64,000 nucleotides of DNA from Vibrio proteolyticus NBRC 13287 (GTDB lineage Bacteria > Pseudomonadota > Gammaproteobacteria > Enterobacterales > Vibrionaceae), in the NCBI RefSeq assembly GCF_000467125.1, contig NZ_BATJ01000004.1, positions 239,685-303,684 on the forward strand. The letters are read 5' to 3'. This document shows positions 10,839-17,536 of the stretch, in pieces (position 1 is the first letter of the stretch; every line of letters starts with the position of its first letter). The translations under genes were made by a program, and so were the position numbers. The notes below the pieces were generated by a model. It was not told the origin of the DNA. It ran no database searches and saw only the letters and a program-made list of their open reading frames with translations.

Positions 10839-11330
10839 ATGAGCCTTCAATTCGACCCAAACTTGATACTTAATACTTCTATCGGCTTTTTATTTGCTCT
10901 CTTACTTAAGTTTCTTTTGGACCTCAAGTTGGCTATTTATGCAGTTAAGTTCCTGCACTTTCTCCCAGTTCGAACTTTGTTTCGTTCCAATCCTCCAGAA
11001 ATAAAAGGGGAATGGCAACAAAGCTGGTTCGTTAAAAGTAGTACAACATTCGATACAGATAGTTCGCGTCAGAGCGCGGCGAGAATGAGACAACTAGGGA
11101 GCTATTGTTACAGTGAGTTCCACTCTGGAGATGATACATATGTGTTATTTGGGAAGCTAGATCGTGACCAGTTTGTCGGTGAGTGGCATGACCTTAACGA
11201 TTCTCTAGGATATTCAGGTTCTTTTCATCTAATTGTTAAATCGGGAAAACAAATGGAAGGTAAGTGGATTGGAAACTCTAAAACAACGAATGAAGTCAAA
11301 AGTGGTGATTGGCAATGGGTGAAAAAGTAA
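10839..11330 (+). CDS. Small membrane-anchored protein with beta-rich C-terminal domain, unknown
   Basis: 163 residues. Residues about 8-42 form one long or two short hydrophobic helices. The rest is predicted mostly beta, with repeated G-x-W strands (IKGEWQQSW, FVGEWHD, MEGKWIGN, SGDWQWV) as in small beta-barrels. The layout, membrane helix then barrel, resembles effectors such as the CBASS protein Cap15, but I see no nucleotidyltransferase partner here, so this is only an analogy. It is the first gene inside the island's left end and is convergent with the three-gene cassette, sharing a hairpin with it. Confidence 0.6.
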   Translation: MSLQFDPNLILNTSIGFLFALLLKFLLDLKLAIYAVKFLHFLPVRTLFRSNPPEIKGEWQQSWFVKSSTTFDTDSSRQSAARMRQLGSYCYSEFHSGDDTYVLFGKLDRDQFVGEWHDLNDSLGYSGSFHLIVKSGKQMEGKWIGNSKTTNEVKSGDWQWVKK

Positions 11331-11357
11331 CCACATAGAACCAGTGCTCTATGTGGT
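11330..11357. terminator. Bidirectional hairpin between convergent island genes
   Basis: ACCACATAGA pairs with TCTATGTGGT. On the minus strand it is followed by a T-run (ACTTTTTC), so it is a good terminator for the minus-strand cassette. The left arm begins in the TAA stop of the plus-strand gene. Confidence 0.6.
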
Positions 11358-11367
11358 GTTACTTATT

Positions 11368-12327
11368 TCAAGCTAGTTTATGTACCCTAGAAATAGTGAC
11401 TTCTCCGCGAGATTCAACTCTTGAAGTATTTCTACGAATGTATTCGGAGTACATACATGTTACATTTCTGTTGGTCATTCCACAGAGAACTGAAGCTAAA
11501 ATATGTGGTTTTGGACCAAAAGGTACAATGGTTACATTGTAGTCATTTAATAGAGGATTCACTACCTGAAGTAGTTGCTCATAGCAGATAGATAAACTGT
11601 TGATAGGCAAGTGGAGTATATTCTTTTCACCACCTAGTTGATGTTCAATAAATAGCCTGTTCTCGTCGATACATTTTCCCACATATTCATGAGATGCTGC
11701 TGGTGATGCTAAGACTCCGTAAGACTTGCTTGGATTAATTATGTTATACAGCCTATGCGGACCATTGCGATCAAACCCTAGCATAAAAATTGCAGCTGTA
11801 TTTTTTTTTGTTAGTGCTGACCCTTCACATCCAGGAATTACTTTTAGGCTTCCCAGTTCAACGTTGAGGTTTACATCTTGGTAGTACCCATTGGTGTAAG
11901 TAAAATCTATACATATAGCTATATCTAAATGCTGTAAAAGTATGCTAATGATCGATGAGTACCAGACTCTTGACATGGATGTATAGTCTACTAATACCCT
12001 GAATACTTCACCTTTGGGTCTGATAGCTATTGCACGAAGAATCTCGTGGTAGATTTCAGATGCATCAGAGTGAGATTTTTCTACTCGCTTGGCTTCTCTC
12101 CAATATGTTCTGTAAAAAAGATCCACATCTTTTCTAGTGTTGTCCTCTTTATGTTCGTTGTACTCGAGTATTACAACATGCTTCGCTTGTTGGTTATGGA
12201 CAGTTGATGGTACTTCTAAGCATCGCTCTTCATAACCCGCAGAAAAAAAAGCAATGTCATATATTGTGCTTGCCAGTTCGCCATTTGAAATATCTTCTAC
12301 ATAGAGGTTATTCATTTTCATCACCAT
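11368..12327 (-). CDS. Unknown protein, third gene of the phosphoesterase-ATPase cassette
   Basis: 319 residues, no family recognised. It looks like an alpha/beta fold: IAFFSAGYEERC (about 26-36), HVVILEYNE (about 50-58), VFRVLVDYTSMSRVWYSS (about 108-125), and near the C-terminus VTIVPFGPKPHILASVL. The D-Y-T-S-M-S-R loop after a hydrophobic strand is placed like ligand-binding loops of Rossmann-type sensor domains; this is inference. It overlaps the ATPase gene by 20 bases, which implies translational coupling and joint function. Alternative starts are Met3 or Met5. It ends at the shared hairpin. Confidence 0.7.
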   Translation of the reverse strand: MVMKMNNLYVEDISNGELASTIYDIAFFSAGYEERCLEVPSTVHNQQAKHVVILEYNEHKEDNTRKDVDLFYRTYWREAKRVEKSHSDASEIYHEILRAIAIRPKGEVFRVLVDYTSMSRVWYSSIISILLQHLDIAICIDFTYTNGYYQDVNLNVELGSLKVIPGCEGSALTKKNTAAIFMLGFDRNGPHRLYNIINPSKSYGVLASPAASHEYVGKCIDENRLFIEHQLGGEKNILHLPINSLSICYEQLLQVVNPLLNDYNVTIVPFGPKPHILASVLCGMTNRNVTCMYSEYIRRNTSRVESRGEVTISRVHKLA

Positions 12328-14104
12328 TAGAACTAAATAAGCTCATTTGCTGATTGAGCTGCTTAGCATGAGCAATCTTGTTAACTAAGCCTTTGTATTT
12401 TGGCTGTTTGAGAATTTTAGATAAACTAACAGTTTTTCCTTTTCTCGGCATTATGAAAAAGTGAGGGGATAGGCAGAAAGCCAAGCAGAAAACACCAGAT
12501 TTTACAGGCATTTTATTTCCATCCTCTCGTTTTGTTAGATCTGGATAAAGCAGTCCCAAATCAACAGCACTTTTTATATGCTCCCAAACATCATCATCCA
12601 TATAATCAAATGTAACTGAACTTATATTTTCCGTTGCAATTTTATGATTATGCGTTTGTTCTTTGATATACCGTCCTATTGAACTTATGATATCAAAAGC
12701 TTGAGTCCCATTTTTTTCTATGTTTAGATTTTCGAGCTCTATTGATGAGTAGTCTCTAAGCCTTCTTCCTTGTTCATTCGGTGATACTTTAAGTTGCTCC
12801 TGGCTTGCTTTGCTCTTTAGCTTATCCGCTAAAAGAAAGTTATATAGCCTCAGTAGCCTTCTTGGGTTTCCATCAGAGCATTTTGCTACAAGAGATGAGC
12901 CAGAATATATTCTAGGAGAGGAATTTCCAGTAAATACTTTATGTGCTTCTCTTAATAATAATAATCCGCTTGTCTTATTTATTATTGAGGAGTTCAAAAG
13001 AGACCGATTTCCTTTTTCTAAATAATTGTTCAATCTTTTTTTAGTAACGTCATCAAAGTTCTCTCTTGCAAGAGCTATGAAATTGTCGTAGCCAATAGTT
13101 TCTTTGGGGTTGTCAAGTAAGTCGGATTCCCCAAATATATCTTTTAATGATATCTCTTTAGAGTAACCAGCGCTTCGAAGTCGGCTTTGAAGCAAAGACT
13201 CAGCGAAGCTGAAAAGTTCTCGTTTTTTTTGTTCACTAGAGAAGCTTTCTAGCCCAAGATTATCAACATACAGATACTCAAAATCGTGCCCAATAGCTAA
13301 TGGAGCACTGCTATCAGTATTTAGAGAGTGGTGCTTATATGGCATTGTTGTAATCTTAAAGACTAGCTCTTTGTATGAGCGCATTTGAGAGTTCAAAATA
13401 ATATGTTGAGCTTCAGTTAAAAATTCAGCCTCATCGATACACAAAACCCAACTTGAATTATCGGAGATGCTTAATTCTCGATTTATGATCTTAACTGCTT
13501 GAATGAAGGGTTCAAACAAAGGTAGTGAGAATGCAATTCCATTCGATAACTCCTCATCGCTAAGAGTAATTCCGAGTTTGGACTTATTAATTGCCAAGTG
13601 TTTTTTGAACTCAATATCTTCTAGTTCTTGCTCTATATGTGTAAGCTGAGTTAAAGGCTTTGAGAACCACTTTTCAGATATTTTCTTTGATAGACTTCTC
13701 TCACAAAGCACTCGTTCAATTTCATCTGGAATATTAGCTTTTGTAAGGCTCTTTATTGTTGAAATTAATCTACTGCATGAAGATAAGTTTAGACTCCAGA
13801 TGAAATAATCGTTGTCTTTATCTAGTGTTTTGACCCATTCAATTTTTAATGGTACATATGTCCCTATCAACAAGTTATTTTTAATGATATCTCTGGCTTT
13901 GTCACCATTGTATTTAGATAAGTATTCATGAGATAACATCTTCACTAGAGCTGTCTTACCAGAACCTCTGGAACCGAGAACGATGTTATTTTTGTTTGAT
14001 AACAAACGATCAAATGAATAGGTCCAAATGAATTCATCAGCTAGTTGAGTGGAGTTCAGGTATCGTGCATTTGAATGTTCAAAGATGCTGCTTCTTTCAG
14101 ACAT
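12308..14104 (-). CDS. P-loop ATPase, ORC/CDC6-like
   Basis: 598-residue ATPase. Walker A GSRGSGKT is at residues 44-51 and Walker B WVLCIDEAEF at about 219-228. Between and after them is a long helical region with SSLVAKCSDGNPRRLLRLYNFL (about 400-425), which resembles the sensor-2 (GNPR) box of ORC/CDC6-type AAA+ proteins. The N-terminal NARYLNSTQLADEFIWTYSFDRLL block is seen in large ATPases encoded beside defence effectors. No nuclease or protease domain is evident. It starts 2 bases after the phosphoesterase stop, so the two are co-translated. Likely the NTP-driven sensor or switch of the cassette (inference). Confidence 0.78.
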   Translation of the reverse strand: MSERSSIFEHSNARYLNSTQLADEFIWTYSFDRLLSNKNNIVLGSRGSGKTALVKMLSHEYLSKYNGDKARDIIKNNLLIGTYVPLKIEWVKTLDKDNDYFIWSLNLSSCSRLISTIKSLTKANIPDEIERVLCERSLSKKISEKWFSKPLTQLTHIEQELEDIEFKKHLAINKSKLGITLSDEELSNGIAFSLPLFEPFIQAVKIINRELSISDNSSWVLCIDEAEFLTEAQHIILNSQMRSYKELVFKITTMPYKHHSLNTDSSAPLAIGHDFEYLYVDNLGLESFSSEQKKRELFSFAESLLQSRLRSAGYSKEISLKDIFGESDLLDNPKETIGYDNFIALARENFDDVTKKRLNNYLEKGNRSLLNSSIINKTSGLLLLREAHKVFTGNSSPRIYSGSSLVAKCSDGNPRRLLRLYNFLLADKLKSKASQEQLKVSPNEQGRRLRDYSSIELENLNIEKNGTQAFDIISSIGRYIKEQTHNHKIATENISSVTFDYMDDDVWEHIKSAVDLGLLYPDLTKREDGNKMPVKSGVFCLAFCLSPHFFIMPRKGKTVSLSKILKQPKYKGLVNKIAHAKQLNQQMSLFSSNGDENE

Positions 14105-14106
14105 GC

Positions 14107-15345
14107 TCAGACTCCTACCTTGATAAACACAAACGACGTTGAATCGTTAATTGGGTATGTTTCGAACCCTAGTTCTTTTTCTAAACTCTGAACCACTTTT
14201 TCAATCAGCCTTGAATGACAAAACCCAAAGCTACGCTCTACTTGGATTACTTCGTCCCACTTCACATGATCTTTTCTAGAAAAGAGGTTCTTTAGAATAT
14301 TGCTCAGGCTTTCCTTTAGCTCTTTAAAGCCTAAGCTGTTTCCGAAGTTTTCTATATGATTTACACCAGATAGCTTTTTTTGCTGCCAGTTAATCCAGCC
14401 ATGTCCAGCGTACCTAGCCCAACTAATGAGCCTGCCTTTAGGAAGTTTTACATCTTCTAAAGATACATCAATGATATGAAAAAAATTGCCCTGACCTTGC
14501 AACCATCGGTCATCTAATCTGGAAGAGAAACTACCAGCACAGATGATGTTGACAGGATGCATAACTTCATCAATGTGAAGTTTTATTTGGGGGATGTGTT
14601 TATGACCATGCACTATGAACCCTATATCGTAGTTTGTCGCTAAGTTCATCAATTGTGCTGAATTGTTAAGGATACTTAAGTCGGCTGTTTCGTATGGATA
14701 GTCAGGGTATTGTACTGGATGATGGTGTAACAGAAATACGATACATTTGTGTTTCAGGCTGTCTTTGTTACTCTCCAGCCAAGAACCAAGTGCTTCTATG
14801 GTTTTGGAGCATACAGAGCCGTGATGTACGTCTGATTCCGAAGAGTCATGTGCAGCAGAATTAATTGCGACTACAGTAAATGGGTCTAATTCGTGAATCG
14901 AGAACCACGGTGGCTCAGTTAAATTTCCAAATGTAGCATTGCCCTGCTGCTTGATGCTTAATGAAAGGGAACGAAAATTCTTATATTTTCGTCTGAGAGT
15001 CGTTAGTTCGTCTTGCTGTTGCTGAATGGCCTTGCTTTCATGCTCCCAGTTGCCATCATGATTGCCTGGAATGACAAGAACTTTTTCAGGAGGAACTCCT
15101 AGTACTCTAGCACATTCGAGTATCCTTTTTTCTGCAAGTTCAAACTCCTCCTCGTCAGCTTCATGTGTTATATCTCCACTCACCAGCAAATAATCTGCGC
15201 CTATTGATTCTCGAGTGACAAAAGTTTCAAAATCCTCAAAAAAATCAGGAATGACCGCATTTGCAGTTTCGCCAATACTAAAGTCCTTGGCAATACTACC
15301 TCTACCGCAGTGTAAGTCACTGATTATTGCTATTTTAGAGTCCAT
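14107..15345 (-). CDS. Calcineurin-like metallophosphoesterase, first gene of the cassette
   Basis: 412 residues. All five metal-binding motifs are present: D-L-H (residues 10-12), GD (57-58), GNHD (94-97), HHH (207-209) and GHKH (247-250). The first 260 residues are the dimetal phosphoesterase domain; the C-terminal 150 are of unknown fold. Such domains hydrolyse phosphodiesters, from nucleic acids (Mre11/SbcD type) to cyclic nucleotides. Together with an adjacent AAA+ ATPase, a nuclease or nucleotide hydrolase effector is plausible. Start ATG 15345; 113 bases behind the winged-helix gene, possibly in one transcript. Confidence 0.82.
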   Translation of the reverse strand: MDSKIAIISDLHCGRGSIAKDFSIGETANAVIPDFFEDFETFVTRESIGADYLLVSGDITHEADEEEFELAEKRILECARVLGVPPEKVLVIPGNHDGNWEHESKAIQQQQDELTTLRRKYKNFRSLSLSIKQQGNATFGNLTEPPWFSIHELDPFTVVAINSAAHDSSESDVHHGSVCSKTIEALGSWLESNKDSLKHKCIVFLLHHHPVQYPDYPYETADLSILNNSAQLMNLATNYDIGFIVHGHKHIPQIKLHIDEVMHPVNIICAGSFSSRLDDRWLQGQGNFFHIIDVSLEDVKLPKGRLISWARYAGHGWINWQQKKLSGVNHIENFGNSLGFKELKESLSNILKNLFSRKDHVKWDEVIQVERSFGFCHSRLIEKVVQSLEKELGFETYPINDSTSFVFIKVGV

Positions 15346-15458
15346 ATAACTTTAATGTTCATGTTAACCAATGAGCATATTCTCGCATTTAAATCATTGT
15401 AGTTAAACAACAAAATATGTGCTTTAAACTAGAAATTATTGATGATATTCATATAATT

Positions 15459-16004
15459 CTAGCTCAAGGACTTTCCGTATGAGCCTTTTGATATTGACTC
15501 AAGGACTCCTTTTAAAGCATTTATTCTCCCTAAAAGCGACACGTGGCGTTTCTTTGACCCTTGAACCAATACTGATAAGCGAATTTTTAGTTCAGGGAAA
15601 CGGCTTTGAAGCGTTAGATATTCACTTTCTTCTGCGATTAGAATTTCAAGCTCTTTTTGATTCTGCTTTAGCTCTGTTTCAAGTGTGCAATAATTGTTTT
15701 CGATAGTAGGAGCATTATCTAAGTACAACAGCGGAGCCTTTAATCTAGGGGTTACTGACATCTCTTTGAACTTGCTTGTTTGGAAGTACTTTTTACTTCG
15801 GCCATTACCATTAGTTTTAAGCCATCCTTTTCTTTCGAAGAACCTCAACTGACGGTAAATTTGTTTGCGGGCCTCGTTTGCATCTGTTGACACTGCAAAT
15901 GCATCCATCAATACATCTCTGGCTTCTAGTACTTCAAAACCATCACGATTCTCCTGAATCAAAAGTTTATACATAAGATAGTTAATTTTTTTGTGACTTT
16001 TCAT
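15459..16004 (-). CDS. Winged-helix protein with coiled-coil tail, putative island regulator
   Basis: 181 residues. The N-terminal 70 residues look like a winged helix (DVLMDAFAVSTDANEARKQIYRQLRFFERKGWLKTNG, then SKKYFQTS as the wing). Residues about 100-165 are helical and likely coiled coil. No exact family was recognised. It is divergent from the XRE regulator gene; the 98-base gap between them holds two identical-format palindromes. It may drive or be transcribed with the phosphoesterase-ATPase cassette that lies downstream. Confidence 0.6.
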   Translation of the reverse strand: MKSHKKINYLMYKLLIQENRDGFEVLEARDVLMDAFAVSTDANEARKQIYRQLRFFERKGWLKTNGNGRSKKYFQTSKFKEMSVTPRLKAPLLYLDNAPTIENNYCTLETELKQNQKELEILIAEESEYLTLQSRFPELKIRLSVLVQGSKKRHVSLLGRINALKGVLESISKGSYGKSLS

Positions 16005-16023
16005 TTGAATGCTACATATAAAA

Positions 16024-16072
16024 CTAAGGATTGCTTAGTATACAGAAATCAGTAAAACTAAGAAAATCTTAG
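16024..16072. promoter_or_regulatory. Pair of palindromic operators in the divergent island promoter
   Basis: Two 15-base palindromes of the form CTAAG-N5-CTTAG lie at 16024-16038 (CTAAGGATTGCTTAG) and 16058-16072 (CTAAGAAAATCTTAG). Their centres are 34 bases apart, between two divergent genes. The same form recurs ahead of gmtY (22822-22836). Probably the binding sites of the adjacent XRE-type regulator (inference). Confidence 0.7.
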
Positions 16073-16102
16073 TTAATTCGAGAATCAAGATATGAGCCGT
16101 AA

Positions 16103-16417
16103 GTGTCATTCCAAAGCCCAATACCATTGCGCCTCAAAGAAGCGCGTCAAGAAGCAAAACTCTCCCAAAAAGCCTTGGGGGTGAGTATCGGTATGGAAGA
16201 AAGCTCAGCGAGTCCTAGGATGAACCAGTATGAGAAGGGAAAGCACACCCCAGATGTACAAACTCTTAAGCTCATTGCAGATGAACTAGGTGTCCCTTTG
16301 AACTATTTCTTTTGTGAGGAAGAAAGCTCCGCTAAGTTAGCTTGTTTGATTGCTAAACTAAGTGAAGAGGAGAGGCAGGAGCTTATCCGTAAGTTGAGTA
16401 GTTATGAGGAAAACTAG
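16103..16417 (+). CDS. XRE-family helix-turn-helix regulator
   Basis: 104 residues. Residues about 8-68 form a Cro/C1-type helix-turn-helix (LRLKEARQEAKLSQKALGVS ... MNQYEKGKHTPDVQTLKLIADELGVPLNYFF). The short tail (LSEEERQELIRKLSSY) is helical and likely dimerises. Start is GTG at 16103; no strong ribosome site is seen. It is divergent from the winged-helix gene and its last 4 bases overlap the end of the spare greB on the other strand. Its likely targets are the CTAAG-N5-CTTAG palindromes, which would link repression of cargo with repression of the recombinases. Confidence 0.82.
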   Translation: MSFQSPIPLRLKEARQEAKLSQKALGVSIGMEESSASPRMNQYEKGKHTPDVQTLKLIADELGVPLNYFFCEEESSAKLACLIAKLSEEERQELIRKLSSYEEN

Positions 16418-16893
16418 GGTTTGTTGTAGCTAATTGAGTTAATAAACCATTCCTTGTCACCTTCCGGTGTACGAACCGTTACTTCGTCATCCACTTCCTT
16501 TTTCAACAATGCTCTCGCCATTGGTGAATCAATAGAGATGTAGTCTTTTGCATCTCCATAGATTTCTTCAGGGCCAACAATTCTGAATGTCTTAACATCC
16601 CCGGCTTCATTCTCAATCTCAACCCAAGCTCCGAAGAAAACCTTTCCTTCTTGTTGAGGAGAGTAGTCAACAATGGTCACTTCAGGCAGAAACTTACGAA
16701 GAAAGCGAACACGACGGTCTATTTGACGAAGTAAGCGTTTGTTGAAGGTGTAGTCAGCGTTTTCCGAGCGATCGCCAAGGCTGGCTGCCCATGTAACGAT
16801 TTTGGTAATTTCTGGGCGCTTTTCATTCCATAAATGATCGTGTTCTGCTTTGAGTTTGTTATAACCTTCTCTGGTGATTAGCTTTGTTTTCAC
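16414..16893 (-). CDS. greB: Transcript cleavage factor GreB, island-borne spare copy
   Basis: Full-length 159-residue GreB, which frees backtracked RNA polymerase by inducing cleavage of the nascent RNA. The coiled coil carries the acidic tip [10 protein letters not shown], and the C-terminal domain has VDYSPQQEGKVFFGAWVEIENEAG and YISIDSPMARALLKKEVDD. It is clearly diverged from the broken chromosomal greB and looks AT-richer, in line with the island. It lies 18 bases behind gmtX on the same strand, so it is expressed with the mobility operon. At the insertion point its codons differ (GAC TAC ACC TTC against GAC TAC CAG TAT). Confidence 0.95.
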   Translation of the reverse strand: MKTKLITREGYNKLKAEHDHLWNEKRPEITKIVTWAASLGDRSENADYTFNKRLLRQIDRRVRFLRKFLPEVTIVDYSPQQEGKVFFGAWVEIENEAGDVKTFRIVGPEEIYGDAKDYISIDSPMARALLKKEVDDEVTVRTPEGDKEWFINSISYNKP

Positions 16894-16911
16894 TTCTACA
16901 ATCCAAGTTAT

Positions 16912-17535
16912 CTATAAGTTCTGTAGTGCCTTTTTAATTGCATCCAAAGTCGCTACAGGGAAAAAAGACTTTTGAGTATCACTCGAGACTATACTGCCAT
17001 TTTTTCCAAGCTCCAATTGATGTCTGCGCAAAAACTCACTAGAAATAAGATACTCCAATGCGCTTCGCTCTAGTTCAGTGAGCTTGATAGGAGCTACAGA
17101 TACATCAACGCTATCGAACACTTCAATTACCTGATTGATAGGGACAACTTCATTAAGTAATCGCTCCGCTTCCTTTTTCTGAGAGTAGAGAATGTTGGCT
17201 TGAAGCTTAACTACTGGATCGTCTAGTTCATCTATCCAAGCGTGCATCTTACCTTTTGAGGTGTTTCGTGCCGGCCCTGGTTGGTCTTTTTGTGCAGAGT
17301 TGAAGCTAGCAATTAAGGCTCGGTATGATTCACCCGTCTTGTTTCGGATGCTTTGTGCAGCTGGAACACCTCGCCCTTTTCCAAGACGAGCTATCGTTGA
17401 ATAACTGAAGTCGTTCAATCCACGCTCTTGCTGTTCCTTGCATATGGTGAACACGGCCTCTAATGATTTTTGTACCCGAGATGAAGCTTTCATTTTTAGC
17501 TGACTTAGTACTTGCTCTGGAGTAATTTCTGACAT
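16912..17535 (-). CDS. gmtX: Gamma-mobile-trio protein GmtX (putative)
   Basis: 207 residues. The N-terminal part has a helix-turn-helix-like segment (FSYSTIARLGKGRGVPAAQSIRNKTGESYRALI, about 42-75), the middle is charged and helical, and no catalytic motif is visible. Third gene of the trio; it begins one base after the gmtZ stop. Similar small partners accompany tandem tyrosine recombinases in Tn554-like and GMT elements, where they may help target recognition. The name is by synteny and general resemblance. Confidence 0.72.
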   Translation of the reverse strand: MSEITPEQVLSQLKMKASSRVQKSLEAVFTICKEQQERGLNDFSYSTIARLGKGRGVPAAQSIRNKTGESYRALIASFNSAQKDQPGPARNTSKGKMHAWIDELDDPVVKLQANILYSQKKEAERLLNEVVPINQVIEVFDSVDVSVAPIKLTELERSALEYLISSEFLRRHQLELGKNGSIVSSDTQKSFFPVATLDAIKKALQNL

Positions 17536-17536
17536 G

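Noticed and set aside
10839..11330. CBASS operon (Cap15-like effector)
   Set aside because: No CD-NTase or other cyclase gene is found in the island; the resemblance is only to the membrane-plus-barrel layout.
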